Assembly (NCBI RefSeq): GCF_031834615.1
Contig: NZ_CP115543.1
Span: 248,001-312,000 of the forward strand
Direction: 5' to 3'
DNA length: 64,000 nt
DNA from: Stenotrophomonas aracearum
GTDB taxonomy: Bacteria > Pseudomonadota > Gammaproteobacteria > Xanthomonadales > Xanthomonadaceae
A program made the translations under genes and the position numbers. Shown in pieces: positions 8,801-17,615 of the stretch (its first letter is position 1; each line of letters opens with the position of its first letter). Under the pieces are notes generated by a model. That model saw only the letters and a program-made list of their open reading frames with translations, was not told the DNA's origin and searched no databases.

Positions 8801-10522
8801 CAGCTGACCGGCACGCTGGACGGTTCGCGAAGCACCGGCTGCTTCATCAAGAGTGGTGCGGGTCGCCTCAACATGGCAGGCACCGCGATCCTGGCCAATG
8901 GCACCTGCGTCAACGAGGGCACCCTCAGTGCCAATGGCGTGCTGCTGAGCGACGTGCAGGTGGAACGTGCCGGCACGGTCCGTGGCACCGGCGCCATCGC
9001 CGGCAACATGCGCGTCGATGGCACGCTTGCCCCGGGCAACTCGCCGGGCACGCTGGCAGTGACGGGTACCGTCACGCTGACCGACGACGCCACGCTGCAG
9101 ATCGATATCGACGGGTACGGCACCGGCGCCGGGGCCGGCAACTATTCGCGCCTGGTGGTGTCCGGCGCGGCCGGTCGCTTCGTTGCCAACGGCACCCTGC
9201 AGCCGCTGCTGCGCGGCATCAGTGGCAATGCGAGCAATACCTTCACCCCGAAGGTCGGCGACATGTTCCGCATCGTGAGCGGCGAAGGCGGAGTGACCGG
9301 TACGTTCGACAGGCTCCTGCAGCCGACCGAGGGCCTGGCCGCCAGCACGCGCTTCCAGGTGTACTACACCACCGGTTTCGACATCGACCTGTACGTGACA
9401 CCGACGGCCTACAGCGCTGACCTGGTGGGCAAGGTCAACGGCAACGGCCTGGCCACTGCGGCTGCACTGGATGCCCTGGTGGAAGCCAGCGACGCCGGCA
9501 CCACCACCGCGGAGCAGACCGATCTGCTGCGCGCGGTGTGGCAGCAGGACGCGGCGGAACTGCCGGTGCTGGTGACCGCCCTGACCGGCGAGAACCACGC
9601 CAAGCTGGCCGCGCTGGCGCAGTCCAATGCGACCGCACTGGCCGACGATGTGACCGGTCGACTGGGCCAGGGTGTGCTGGTGGATGCATCCAGCACGCGT
9701 ATCGAACAGCTGCTGTGGGCCAACATCGGCTACGGCGATCTGTCGGTTGACGCCGATGCCAGCGCCGATCGCTTCGATGCCCGCCAGCGTCGTGCCACCG
9801 CCGGTATCGACGTGTACCGCTCCTCCAACGCGGCGTGGGGCGCCGGCCTGGGCCGCACGACGTCGGAACTGGAACGCAGCCCGCTGGACAACACGATCGA
9901 CAGCAACGCGTTCTTTGCCTATGGCGCCGCCAGGGCAGGTGCGGTGGTGCTGGACGGCATGCTGTCCTACTCGGCCGACCGTTGGGAAAGCCAGCGTCCG
10001 GACGTCCTCAGCGCCGGTGGTGCACTGTCCGGCAAGGCCTCCGGTACTACCCGGATGGTCAGTGCCGGCGTCAGCCTGCCCTTCACGGCGGCAGGCCTGA
10101 ACTGGCAGCCCTCGCTGCGCGGCAATTGGCAGAAGGTTGAGCGCAATGCCTACCGAGAAGGCGGTGACTCGCTGGCGGCGCTGGACGTTGCACCCCTCAA
10201 TTCCGAAGGCAGCCGCGCCACGCTCGGCCTGTCGGTCGGCTCGCTGGTGAACGATCCGCTGGCGGCGCGTGCGACGTGGCAGTTTGGTGTGCAGGCGGGT
10301 ATCAACCACGGCCAGGTTCGCCAGGCCACGGTGACAACCGTGCTGGCTGGCGAGCAGGTGGACCTGTCCGCCGCCGACGCGGGCAAGGGCTTCGGTCGGG
10401 CCCAGCTGCAGGGCACCGTGCGCCTGGGCGCGTCGAGCTACCTGTACGGTGGCGTCAGCACCGAGCAGGGGTCGGGCGTGGAGAACAACAGCGTCAACGT
10501 GGGTATCCGCATCGCGCTGTGA
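5894..10522 (+). CDS. AIDA-like autotransporter (type Va secretion) with extended signal peptide and tandem repeats
   Basis: This 1542-residue protein begins at a TTG with AGGGGA eight bases upstream. Residues 1-22 match the extended signal peptide region (MNKVFKVVWSKAVGQWVVTS), followed by a hydrophobic core and cleavage after AMA. An N-terminal domain of about 230 residues precedes a Thr-Pro linker near residue 300 (PTTPTTPTTPTGP). A long beta-helical passenger comes next, with repeats NTYTGGTTLNGG and LTLSGQ characteristic of pertactin/AIDA-type adhesins. Residues from about 1280 to 1542 form the outer-membrane barrel, which ends in alternating residues and a final Leu rather than the usual aromatic. 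Likely a surface adhesin or biofilm protein. It is monocistronic, with terminators on both sides. Confidence 0.93.
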   Translation: MNKVFKVVWSKAVGQWVVTSEFGMAAGGRTRRTTNRLTTGPLAALSLMTALALYGPSAMAAVDITNIGFEDGTLSGWTYSDTGTQGSTSYSDTGVGAAVVTGMTDFQADNGTHTWTVTPFGNNMASLQAGNGSDSFATAANALGLDAASRALVQSTMAGAPTNASWLYQDLTLAAGDFFSMAWQYVSTDYEPFNDASLTSLINLGDASVFATVNNQNAQYALLGATNIGTGSYSTGSYGATGWQVATYQVSTAGTYRLGFMSLNLKDTALSPVLFVDQAPGLTFDKGVPFGPVAPNPGSGAPTTPTTPTTPTGPIIIDGPKGTDELGNEDEASFEGGTLVVDKDTNVDVDFKIDDKPGTIDQNGHDSTFTGKIEDSTAGVPGSLIVKNSGNGGSVTLTNTNGYTGTTEVDENTTLALSGNGSIDKSKKLVIDGTLDVTQAAPVVNITSLDGKGDVALGNNTLSITDANDEFEGTIGGQGDVAINGGTQVLSGTNTYAGGTSVSNNAVLQVSSDENLGDAAGKLTLDGGTLHTTGDVNSDRDVVLAGNGTFTIDTNTTLTNSGEVSGNGGLIKNGEGGLDLTGTVSHSGGTTVNEGELTLSGQNTYTGGTTLNGGVLNVSSDGNLGDAAGGLTFNGGELHTTGDVNSDRDVVLAGNGTFTTDTNTTLTNSGEVSGNGGLIKNGEGGLDLTGTVSHSGGTTVNEGELTLSGQNTYTGGTTLNGGVLNVSSDGNLGDAAGGLTFNGGELHTTGDVNSDRDVVLAGNGTFTTDTNTTLTNSGDVSGNGGLIKNGEGGLDLTGTVSHSGGTTVNEGELTLSGQNTYTGGTTLNGGVLNVSSDGNLGDATGGLTFNGGTLQATSSMTTGRSMVLDSVGALRSSEGSTLTVTGPISGGGTLVADGQGTLVLGAANTHAGGTLISGGTVVLAHAGGLGSGAVAIDDATLRTTVDTQLSQSLLVMGEATLDVASGTTTQLTGTLDGSRSTGCFIKSGAGRLNMAGTAILANGTCVNEGTLSANGVLLSDVQVERAGTVRGTGAIAGNMRVDGTLAPGNSPGTLAVTGTVTLTDDATLQIDIDGYGTGAGAGNYSRLVVSGAAGRFVANGTLQPLLRGISGNASNTFTPKVGDMFRIVSGEGGVTGTFDRLLQPTEGLAASTRFQVYYTTGFDIDLYVTPTAYSADLVGKVNGNGLATAAALDALVEASDAGTTTAEQTDLLRAVWQQDAAELPVLVTALTGENHAKLAALAQSNATALADDVTGRLGQGVLVDASSTRIEQLLWANIGYGDLSVDADASADRFDARQRRATAGIDVYRSSNAAWGAGLGRTTSELERSPLDNTIDSNAFFAYGAARAGAVVLDGMLSYSADRWESQRPDVLSAGGALSGKASGTTRMVSAGVSLPFTAAGLNWQPSLRGNWQKVERNAYREGGDSLAALDVAPLNSEGSRATLGLSVGSLVNDPLAARATWQFGVQAGINHGQVRQATVTTVLAGEQVDLSAADAGKGFGRAQLQGTVRLGASSYLYGGVSTEQGSGVENNSVNVGIRIAL
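7378..8352 (+). repeat. Three in-frame tandem repeats of about 324 bases in the autotransporter passenger
   Basis: Units of 108 residues start near 7378, 7705 and 8029. The last two differ by only a handful of mostly synonymous bases, and the first is diverged in its N-terminal third. A partial fourth unit (through GNLGDATGGLTFNGG) continues after 8352. Such long, near-identical direct repeats can expand or contract by recombination. Confidence 0.9.
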
Positions 10523-10570
10523 TGGCCAGCAGCGGGAGGGCCTCGCCTTCCCGCTGCGGCGTGCAACCGA

Positions 10571-10604
10571 GGCCGCGCAACCCACTGGGGTGCGCGGCCT
10601 TTTT
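10571..10604 (+). terminator. Rho-independent terminator of the autotransporter gene
   Basis: GGCCGCGCA and TGCGCGGCC arms flank a short loop and are followed by TTTTT at 10600-10604, 49 bases after the autotransporter stop codon. Confidence 0.85.
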
Positions 10605-10648
10605 CATTTACTGGGTCGAAGGCAAGAGGCTACCGGCAATCGTTGAGA

Positions 10649-11734
10649 TTACGATTGACCAGTTTCGTGTGCTCTGCTCGGTACCGGCGGACCATGGAAA
10701 ACCCTGCCCCGTTTGAGCCTTCCGAAGGCTTCGAGAGAATCACCAGTGGGCCATCTGGCTGCAACCACCGTGGTCACGTCCCAGCTGAGAGAAGCGTGTG
10801 GCCCATACGCTTCAAGCGGCTGCCTCGGATAGCGATCTTCGAGCACCGCCTTCAACGCCGAATGCGTGGCTTCTGCGTACGATCCCAAGAACGATGCGGC
10901 AACGGGTTCGCCAGTCGTGGCCAGCGTCGAGAGACTCGCCACATTCATGCGCGTTGTTCCGATCATGCAGACACCCTCGCGCGCGAACACTGAGCGGGTG
11001 GATGTCGCGGGAAGGCACGTGTCAGCCGGCATCGGCTCCTCGGCGTCACGCGGCAGCGCATTGAAAGCCGCAATCAGCTGGTCTTTCGAAAGCGCTGCGG
11101 CCAAGGGGCACTCCGGCAGGACGGGCAAGTCCGCAAGCGGCACGGCGACCACTGGGTGTGCATCCGGCTCCAGCGAGGCGAAGAAGGTGGCGGCCGCCTG
11201 TTTCATTGCCTCGCATTCCGACGCGGAGGTCTCAACGGAAAGCAGAATGGTGCCCGCCTTTGTGCGGACGCTCTGGCTGGCTGCGCAGGAAGTCGCGGTC
11301 TGAATGTCGTGGGCGATCCCGGGCAGCCCTCGATAAGTGAAGCGGGTAGAGGTCGCGCCCGGGATAGGCCGCTCGAAATTCACCTGTCCTGTTGCGGCGT
11401 CGCGGTCCTGCCCACGCATGGCCATGAACTTCATTCCGTCGTGCCCGCAGCCGAGCATGTCGGCCTGCGTAAGGCTCTCTGTTCTGGACCGGAAGGTGAA
11501 GTCATTAAACAGGCACGGCAGTCGAACCGAGTAGCCGCCGTTCGTGGACGTTGCCGTGGTCCAGCCATCTGGCCCCAACGTGCCGGCCCCCATGCGATGC
11601 ATTTCCAGCCCCTCAGCCGGGCCGTTGGCAATGGCCGGGGCAACGAAGCCCGGCAGCAGGGCGACGAGCAGCCAAAGGCGGTAGGGCAGTCGGCCGTGAG
11701 GAACGAGGCGGAGTGAGAGCATCAGCGAGTCCAT
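10649..11734 (-). CDS. Hypothetical secreted protein
   Basis: The 361-residue product has a signal peptide (LWLLVALLPGFVAPAIA) and at least eight cysteines in the mature part, suggesting a periplasmic or extracellular disulfide-bonded protein. A region such as TRSVFAREGVCMIGTTRMNV, with repeated Thr/Ala-rich segments, matches nothing I recognise. No catalytic signature or membrane anchor is visible. The start at 11734 has no strong ribosome binding site, and Met5 is an alternative. It faces the autotransporter gene convergently, and 149 bases with no recognisable feature separate it from the next gene. Confidence 0.6.
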   Translation of the reverse strand: MDSLMLSLRLVPHGRLPYRLWLLVALLPGFVAPAIANGPAEGLEMHRMGAGTLGPDGWTTATSTNGGYSVRLPCLFNDFTFRSRTESLTQADMLGCGHDGMKFMAMRGQDRDAATGQVNFERPIPGATSTRFTYRGLPGIAHDIQTATSCAASQSVRTKAGTILLSVETSASECEAMKQAAATFFASLEPDAHPVVAVPLADLPVLPECPLAAALSKDQLIAAFNALPRDAEEPMPADTCLPATSTRSVFAREGVCMIGTTRMNVASLSTLATTGEPVAASFLGSYAEATHSALKAVLEDRYPRQPLEAYGPHASLSWDVTTVVAARWPTGDSLEAFGRLKRGRVFHGPPVPSRAHETGQS

Positions 11735-11883
11735 TCGGAGAGCAAAGGTAAGCAGGATACAACGACCTGTGCGAGGTGTTCTTTAGCGGAAACCATGAGA
11801 ACCCAGTGCTTCTGGCCGGAAGCGGACATGCAAGTTGGAAATGACCAGGATTTCGCTTCAGGGGCATCGCCCTGTTACCACAG

Positions 11884-13638
11884 TCACTCCCCTGCCCGCG
11901 CTGAAAGGCTGTCCCAGATCCGCCCGTCACGCTGCGCTTCAGTGGTGACGTTGAATACCGCCTGCTCGCCCAGCCGATCACGCAGTTGCTGCAGATAAAG
12001 ACTGCGAGGTGCCACCACCTTGCCCATCGACTGCACGATCCCTGCTGGCTCCTCCGGCGGGAATTTCCCAGGTTCAATAGTGCCAACCTGCCCCACGCTC
12101 CAGTTCATCGCGAAGGGCGGCGCCTGGACGACGTAGATATCGTGTTCGGTGTTCCAGAACATCTGCTGAGCGCCCGCCCATCCATGGCCAGTTCCGCTGT
12201 AGCGGCGGTTCTGTGCCCGCAGCATGTATCCCTTGGTATTGTCGTACAGAGTGCCGGTGGACCAGCGGTGATGTGGACCACTGTCATTGCTGTCGCCCAC
12301 GGCGAGGCAGTCCAGAAACACATTGGGCCCGGGCACCCGTGCACCGATGACGAAGGTATGCCTGCCACCTTGGTTGTAGCAGCGCTGGGTCAGATTGAAG
12401 GCAGCGTTGCCTTCGTACAGGAACACGTAGCGGCGGGCTCCCTGGGTCTCGCCATACCTTGGGTCAAGATAGGCAATGTCCTGCAGGGTATTGAACCGCG
12501 CGCCGTTTCTGGTCACGAATCCATGCGACACATAGCGCACGGTGACATCGCGAACCCATGAATTGTAGGTTGCACCCAAGCGGAGCGCGGTAAAGGGCCC
12601 GGAGTCGGCAGTGCCATTGATCGTGCCCGTCTCGGGGTTACCTTCAAGACGAAGGTCCTCAATGCCGACCTGTGAGATACGCATGGGATCGGTGCGGTAG
12701 ACGCTGCCACCACCGAAGCGCGCCTCGATGGCATCCATGATGGGGGCATCAAGGGTGATCGTGTGATGGTCTATGGCGGTGACGACGCGCTCGCTGTACC
12801 CGGTATAGTCGCTGGGCGTCCATCGGTATCGCGCGGTGTCGATGCCCTCGGGGCCGAGCCAGCGGGCATTGGGCTCTCTCACGATCGACACCGTGTCGCC
12901 CACCCGATAGCCGGCAGCGGAGGTCACCGTAATCCGCATCGCCCCCACCGGCACGTACTCCATGTTGATTGCGGTCCGGCGTGCGTCCAGTGCTGCGCGG
13001 GGCACCGCAGACTCGCTGGTCCCCACGTCAAGGATCTTGCCCTGCTTATCGCTGACGTCGGAGCGGATTACAGTGCCGTCTGCGCCTCGACCCTCCCCGC
13101 GCAGCACGACGCCGCTGGCCCGGATGGTCAGTGTCCTGCTCAATCTGTAGTGGCCGCGCCGCAGCAGCACTGCGCCGCGCAAGCCGCGGCTGTCCTTGGC
13201 ACGTACGGCCACCGCGTCGACGGCTGCCTGGATGCGCGGGTAGTCGTCACTCCCGGTACCTGGCTTGAGGACCTTGATAACTGGGATGCTGGTGCGGGTA
13301 GGCAGACTGACGCCGCCTCCCTGGTAGCCGGCGCGGGAGAAGTCCGGGACGATGTTGCGCGCGTGATCGCTACCCCTCTCCGAATACAAGGCATACCGCA
13401 GCATGCCGTCTCTGCCCAGACTTACCAAAGGGGCGTCCCTGGCATTGTTGATGGGATAGGTAAAGGCGCTGGCCTCCGAAGCAGGCGCTGCCGCTGAAAG
13501 AGTGGAGAACACGCAGACGGGCAACGCCACGAGCGTAAGCGTGAGGACTCTGGGAAACGCTGGCAGTGAAGTCATGCGGGCGACGAGGGCGCGCAGCGCC
13601 TCACCAGAGCAAGGTGGCTTGAACCTGGAAATCTCCAT
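11884..13638 (-). CDS. Secreted right-handed beta-helix (pectate-lyase-like) protein
   Basis: The product is about 584 residues. Its hydrophobic N-terminus (VLTLTLVALPVCVFSTLSAAA) reads as a signal peptide with a long leading region. The motif SDDYPRIQAAVDAV, followed by GAVLLRRGHYRLSRTLTI and GVVLRGEGRGADGTVI, is the standard opening of pectin-lyase-fold proteins, and beta-helical rungs continue to about residue 480. Members include polysaccharide lyases, epimerases and phage tailspikes; the substrate is unknown here. The ATG at 13638 overlaps the upstream stop as TGATG (a GTG at 13641 is also possible), so translation is probably coupled to the hydrolase gene. Met23 is an alternative start. 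Confidence 0.75.
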   Translation of the reverse strand: MEISRFKPPCSGEALRALVARMTSLPAFPRVLTLTLVALPVCVFSTLSAAAPASEASAFTYPINNARDAPLVSLGRDGMLRYALYSERGSDHARNIVPDFSRAGYQGGGVSLPTRTSIPVIKVLKPGTGSDDYPRIQAAVDAVAVRAKDSRGLRGAVLLRRGHYRLSRTLTIRASGVVLRGEGRGADGTVIRSDVSDKQGKILDVGTSESAVPRAALDARRTAINMEYVPVGAMRITVTSAAGYRVGDTVSIVREPNARWLGPEGIDTARYRWTPSDYTGYSERVVTAIDHHTITLDAPIMDAIEARFGGGSVYRTDPMRISQVGIEDLRLEGNPETGTINGTADSGPFTALRLGATYNSWVRDVTVRYVSHGFVTRNGARFNTLQDIAYLDPRYGETQGARRYVFLYEGNAAFNLTQRCYNQGGRHTFVIGARVPGPNVFLDCLAVGDSNDSGPHHRWSTGTLYDNTKGYMLRAQNRRYSGTGHGWAGAQQMFWNTEHDIYVVQAPPFAMNWSVGQVGTIEPGKFPPEEPAGIVQSMGKVVAPRSLYLQQLRDRLGEQAVFNVTTEAQRDGRIWDSLSARAGE

Positions 13639-15008
13639 CACAGCGTCGGCGGCTCCGCACAGCGCTCGGCCACCACACCGCCATCCACGAACGCGCCGAC
13701 CGCGGCAACGAAGCAGTGCGGCGCTACCAGAGGAAGCAGATGCGCGCCTCGTTCCACCGTGTGGAAGGTGACTGCCCCCGACTTGCCGAGTGTGGCAGCA
13801 TGCTCCACCGCACCGTCATACGAAGTGTTGGGATCAAGCGTGCCTTGCAGAATCAGCGTACGCGGCAGGGCTTCGGGGCTCTTACCAAACCACGCATCGC
13901 GCGGATAGCGCGGAACGCTGCCGCTCACGAGCAGGCCGGGAATGGGACTTACGAACAATGCGTCCTTCGCCTCTTTCTCGACCATGGAAAGGGTCAGCTC
14001 CGGGCGCGCGCTGTTCTCCGAGGCGGCGATAAGCATCACCAGCGGCAAGGCTGGTTGATCGTTGCCACTCTGCCCGAGCTTCCCGAGCGCAAGTTTCCAG
14101 TCTTCGGTAGACGCGACCAGCGATCGAGCGTCGCCGTCCGAAAGATCCTGCACGATCTGTGGAATACGATCACGCAGTCCCGGGAAGCTCAGCAGGGCGG
14201 CAAAGTAGCGGCGCAGATCACCGCCCGGCACGACGTTCTGCCAAGCCGCATCCTTCACCGTCAATAACTTCCGATAACGCTCGAGGCCTTGCTCATCCAT
14301 GCTCTGTCGACCCACTTGGTCGACCAGGGCCGTGCGTCGGCTGAGGTCCCATGTCTCGGTGGTTTCAAGAGGCACCAACCCATCGAGGATCAGGCCATCC
14401 ACCTGCAACGTGTTGACCTGGAGTGCCCGTAGCGCCAACTGGGTGCCGTACGACACCCCGTAAAGCAGCACGTCACCGTTTCGATCCGCACCTGACATCA
14501 ACTCGCCAAGGTCCTGCGCAGCCTCGGTAATGGAAAAGGCCGAGGTGCGCCGCAGATTGGCGTACATCTCACCGATGCAGGGGCCCCATTCCGCTCCCGC
14601 CAGCCCAGTGCCGTCAGGGCTATCGGGCGATTCCTGGACGGGGCAGATCCGCGCCGACCGACCCGTGCCCCGGTGATCGGGAATGACCAGATCAAAACCG
14701 GGAAACGCACGCTGGTAGGTCTGGATCGTCGGGTAGAGCGACGCCCCTGACTCGCCCGGGCCGCCGGAGAGCAGCCAGACCTCGCCACGCTTGGCGTGCC
14801 CGGAGGTTGCCGGTATGCGCCGCACGAACAGCGAGAGCTTTTCACCCGAGGGTTCCGCGTGGCGCAGTGGTACGTTCACGGTGAAGCATTGGGAGCCACG
14901 CAGGGCAGGCGCTGCGTCATCCTCGCAGGCTTGTGCCTCCGGCGCCGATGCGTGAGAGATCAAGGGTGAGGCGGCAAGCAACAACGTCCACAGCGCCTTG
15001 CGATACAT
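13638..15008 (-). CDS. Secreted alpha/beta hydrolase, tripeptidyl/prolyl aminopeptidase-like
   Basis: The ATG at 15008 is preceded by AGGGGAAGG at good spacing and gives a signal peptide (MYRKALWTLLLAASPLISHA). The frame extends further upstream, but without a ribosome binding site. In this 456-residue form, Ser186 lies in the nucleophile elbow GVSYG, Asp392 in GTLDPNT and His423 in RGAHLL, giving a complete catalytic triad. HRGTGRS at about 112-118 supplies the strand typical of the proline-iminopeptidase/SCO7095-like family. The C-terminal TAP-like region is present. Probably a periplasmic or secreted peptidase or esterase. It overlaps the beta-helix gene downstream. Confidence 0.82.
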   Translation of the reverse strand: MYRKALWTLLLAASPLISHASAPEAQACEDDAAPALRGSQCFTVNVPLRHAEPSGEKLSLFVRRIPATSGHAKRGEVWLLSGGPGESGASLYPTIQTYQRAFPGFDLVIPDHRGTGRSARICPVQESPDSPDGTGLAGAEWGPCIGEMYANLRRTSAFSITEAAQDLGELMSGADRNGDVLLYGVSYGTQLALRALQVNTLQVDGLILDGLVPLETTETWDLSRRTALVDQVGRQSMDEQGLERYRKLLTVKDAAWQNVVPGGDLRRYFAALLSFPGLRDRIPQIVQDLSDGDARSLVASTEDWKLALGKLGQSGNDQPALPLVMLIAASENSARPELTLSMVEKEAKDALFVSPIPGLLVSGSVPRYPRDAWFGKSPEALPRTLILQGTLDPNTSYDGAVEHAATLGKSGAVTFHTVERGAHLLPLVAPHCFVAAVGAFVDGGVVAERCAEPPTL

Positions 15009-15119
15009 CGGCCTTCCCCTGGCTTGAATGAGTACCAACACTGAGGGGAGAGCAGGAACGAAGCTACTGCCGGAAGTAATCCCCGACGTTGCCGCTCTTT
15101 GCGCTGTGCGTCCCAAGGG

Positions 15120-16850
15120 TCAGGACAACGTGCGCCACACCTCGTCCGTCGGCTCGCCATTCAAGGCCAGGTGTGCTGCTCTCGCAGGCGGTCTGATCGC
15201 CGCTGCCAGATCCCCCAACGTATAAGGCTTCCGCAGTAGCGCGAACCCATGGTCGGTTTCCCGCGCAAGCAGCTCGCTGTACCCACTGGTCAACACCACA
15301 TGCAGATCCGGGTAGAGTCCGCGCAGTGTTTTTGCCAGCTCCAGCCCGCTGATGCCGGGCATCACCACATCAGAGAACACCACGTGGTAGCGCGCATGGT
15401 TCTTCTCCAGCTCCACCAGCGCATCGTCGCCATTGCGCGCCAGGCATACGCCACAGCCCAATTCCCGCAGCGCCGATACCGCGAACTCGGCAACGTCCAC
15501 GTTGTCCTCTACCACCAGCACGTTCAATCCCCGCGCGTCCTGCAGCGACTGCGCGCCTGAAGCATCGTCAACAGCCAGCGCCTGGTTGGTCAGCGGCAGG
15601 TAGAGCACGAACGTGCTGCCCTTGCCCACGGTGCTGGTCACATCCACCTCGCCCTCGGACTGCTTGACGAAGCCGAACACCTGGCTCAGCCCCAGTCCGG
15701 TCCCTTCGCCCACGCCCTTGGTGGTGAAGAACGGATCGAATACCTGACTCATCACCGCTTCTTCGATGCCGCAGCCGTCATCGCTGACCGACACGGCAGC
15801 GAACGCCCCTTTCAATGGCGGCGCAAAGCGCACCGAGGGCATTGCCTCAACCCGGCGCACGCAGACGCGTACCGTGCCGTGCTCCGGGATCGCGTCGCGC
15901 GCATTGACCGCGAGGTTGATCAGCGCGGTGTCCAGCTGTGTCTTGTCCAGCAGCACATGCAGCGGCTCGTCGGGAAGCTCAAGCTCCAGCCCGACCCGGC
16001 CGCCGAGCAGAGTGCGGATGATATCGCCCAATCGTTCCACACCGTTGCCCAGCTCGAACACCTGCGGTGACAACGTCTGCCTGCGCGAGAAGGAAAGCAG
16101 GTGAGACACCAGGCTGGTCGCGCGATCAGCTGCCGCGCCGATGGCCTCGATATGCCGGCGCTGCCGCTCGTCGCGGGGAATGCCATAGCGCAGCATGTCC
16201 ACCGAGCCGCTGATGACCTGCAGCAGGTTGTTGAAGTCGTGGGCCACGCCACCGGTCAACTGGCCGATCGCTTCCAGCTTCTGCGATTGGCGCAACTGCT
16301 CGCGCGCCCGGACCAGCTCGGCATGCGCCTGCCGTGCCTCCTCGCTGATGGCCTCGACTTGGCGCGAATGCTCGTTGCGCTCGGAAACGAACTCGGTCTG
16401 GTCACTGACCACGCACAGGATGCCCCCGACGGTGCCATCGGCCACGCGGATGGGGGAGTACGAGAATGTCCAGAATGTCTCCCGTCTCGTGCCGTCGCGG
16501 TCCATGAAGACGCGCAGGTTGCGGAAGCTGCGATGGGTGCCGGCCATGGCGTCGGCAATCGCGCCGCCCAGTTCGTCCCACACGTCATGCCAGACGATCC
16601 TGACCGGGGTGGCCATCGCGCCCGCCAGCTTGTTGCCCATCCACGGCACGAAGGCATCGTTGAAGTAGAACAGGTTGTCCGGGCCCCACGAGATCCACAG
16701 CGGTTCGGGGCAGTCGAGCATCATCGTCAGCACGGTGCGAAGCTCTTGCGGTGCCGCCTCGGCCAATCCCGCATGAACCCAGTCGCTGTCCTGGAGCAGG
16801 CGATAGGCTTGGGACTCGGGCGAAGACACCGGTAGATCGCAATGCCGCAT
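15120..16850 (-). CDS. Hybrid sensor histidine kinase with PAS and C-terminal receiver domain
   Basis: This 576-residue cytoplasmic protein has no membrane segment. A PAS domain spans about residues 45-155 ([33 protein letters not shown]), followed by a coiled linker. The HisKA box has His204 in GGVAHDFNN. The ATPase domain shows N-box INLAVNARD (Asn312/316), [13 protein letters not shown] and GTGLGLS. The receiver domain has phosphoacceptor Asp494 in [10 protein letters not shown] and a conserved Lys in LLRKPY. The PAS resembles those of light- or redox-sensing kinases, but no chromophore cysteine is evident. The gene stands alone, so the output partner is unknown. Confidence 0.92.
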   Translation of the reverse strand: MRHCDLPVSSPESQAYRLLQDSDWVHAGLAEAAPQELRTVLTMMLDCPEPLWISWGPDNLFYFNDAFVPWMGNKLAGAMATPVRIVWHDVWDELGGAIADAMAGTHRSFRNLRVFMDRDGTRRETFWTFSYSPIRVADGTVGGILCVVSDQTEFVSERNEHSRQVEAISEEARQAHAELVRAREQLRQSQKLEAIGQLTGGVAHDFNNLLQVISGSVDMLRYGIPRDERQRRHIEAIGAAADRATSLVSHLLSFSRRQTLSPQVFELGNGVERLGDIIRTLLGGRVGLELELPDEPLHVLLDKTQLDTALINLAVNARDAIPEHGTVRVCVRRVEAMPSVRFAPPLKGAFAAVSVSDDGCGIEEAVMSQVFDPFFTTKGVGEGTGLGLSQVFGFVKQSEGEVDVTSTVGKGSTFVLYLPLTNQALAVDDASGAQSLQDARGLNVLVVEDNVDVAEFAVSALRELGCGVCLARNGDDALVELEKNHARYHVVFSDVVMPGISGLELAKTLRGLYPDLHVVLTSGYSELLARETDHGFALLRKPYTLGDLAAAIRPPARAAHLALNGEPTDEVWRTLS

Positions 16851-16930
16851 GTGAAGACCTGTTTAGCGCGATATCACAGGGTAAGCGGAAACCGTTGACG
16901 GTGCGTGACGGCTGCGCTGCACGCTTGTAC

Positions 16931-16965
16931 CCTCTGTGGGTTGCTGCCCATGCAACCCACAGAGG
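16931..16965. repeat. Perfect 14-bp hairpin in the kinase upstream region
   Basis: CCTCTGTGGGTTGC and its exact complement GCAACCCACAGAGG flank a 7-base loop. It lies between the small gene stop (17015) and the kinase start (16850). No T-run follows on the minus strand, so it is not a standard terminator. It may be a REP-like element or a regulator site. Confidence 0.6.
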
Positions 16966-17014
16966 TGAGGCAGTAGGAGACAGGCTCAGCGCCGGTCCGT
17001 CTGCTGGCACGCTT

Positions 17015-17221
17015 TCAAGGCCCGGTCGTCACGCTCAGGTCGATGGACTTTGGGTTATCGGCCATCGCGATGTAGCTGCAGATCATCTGCCGCAGCAGCA
17101 AGGACGGGTTCTGGTTCAACCGCCATGCCGCCAGGCGGAACTGATAGAGCACTACCGGGCTCAGCTCCACCTTGATCGCAACGCGGCGGTTCACCGCGTA
17201 CAGGATGCCTTCGAGGTTCAC
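17015..17221 (-). CDS. Small ribbon-helix-helix-like protein coupled to symE
   Basis: This 68-residue ORF starts at a GTG that overlaps the symE stop codon by four bases (GTGA), so it should be translated by coupling. The middle reads as one strand (RVAIKVELSP), a helix (VVLYQFRLAAWRLNQ), a turn with Asn-Pro, and a second helix (SLLLRQMICSYIA). This is the secondary-structure pattern of MetJ/Arc/CopG DNA-binding proteins, which are common antitoxins. The assignment is structural inference; no direct homologue is known to me. Its position after a SymE-type toxin supports an antitoxin or autoregulator role. Confidence 0.6.
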   Translation of the reverse strand: MNLEGILYAVNRRVAIKVELSPVVLYQFRLAAWRLNQNPSLLLRQMICSYIAMADNPKSIDLSVTTGP

Positions 17222-17571
17222 ATCAGGCTCCCGTTGGGACAGATGGGCAGGCGGTCCGCTTCCACCATGGTGTGGTGGATCTGGCGTTCGAGCGTTCGCG
17301 GTACGCCCGGGCGCGGCAGCTTGGGGTGGTCCAGAACGGTGAGGGTGATGATGCCGTCCTGGGCGTCGATCTTGAGCTTGGCGCCTGCATTGAACCCCAT
17401 GTCGCGTAGCCAGCGGCCGCGCAGTTTCAGGAAGGGGATGGTGACTTCGTCCTCGAATTCCGGCGGTGGTGAGCAGGACTTCGCGGTGCCGTTGCAGCTG
17501 TGTTCGGTCTCCGGCCGCGGTGGGCGCGGCGTGCGATCGAATGAGGGTGCTTCTTCCCAGTGCCTTTGCAT
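17218..17571 (-). CDS. symE: SymE-family toxin-like protein
   Basis: The 117-residue form starts at the ATG at 17571, chosen because AGGAGG lies seven bases upstream; the frame remains open to 17700. An N-terminal Pro/Arg-rich region precedes the SymE core (PFLKLRGRWLRDMGF, then GAKLKIDAQDGIITLTVLD). This core has the AbrB-like swapped-hairpin fold of SymE, an SOS-induced RNA-cleaving or nucleoid-condensing toxin in E. coli that is controlled by the antisense RNA SymR. Here a small ORF is coupled downstream and an elaborate structured leader lies upstream. The family match is good; toxicity is inferred. Confidence 0.8.
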   Translation of the reverse strand: MQRHWEEAPSFDRTPRPPRPETEHSCNGTAKSCSPPPEFEDEVTIPFLKLRGRWLRDMGFNAGAKLKIDAQDGIITLTVLDHPKLPRPGVPRTLERQIHHTMVEADRLPICPNGSLM

Positions 17572-17615
17572 GATGGACCTCCTGTAAGGATCACGCCTTG
17601 CCGGGATGGCGAGGC

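Noticed and set aside
8171..10585. An 804-codon minus-strand frame in the autotransporter
   Set aside because: Antisense artefact rich in Gln, His, Arg and Ala.
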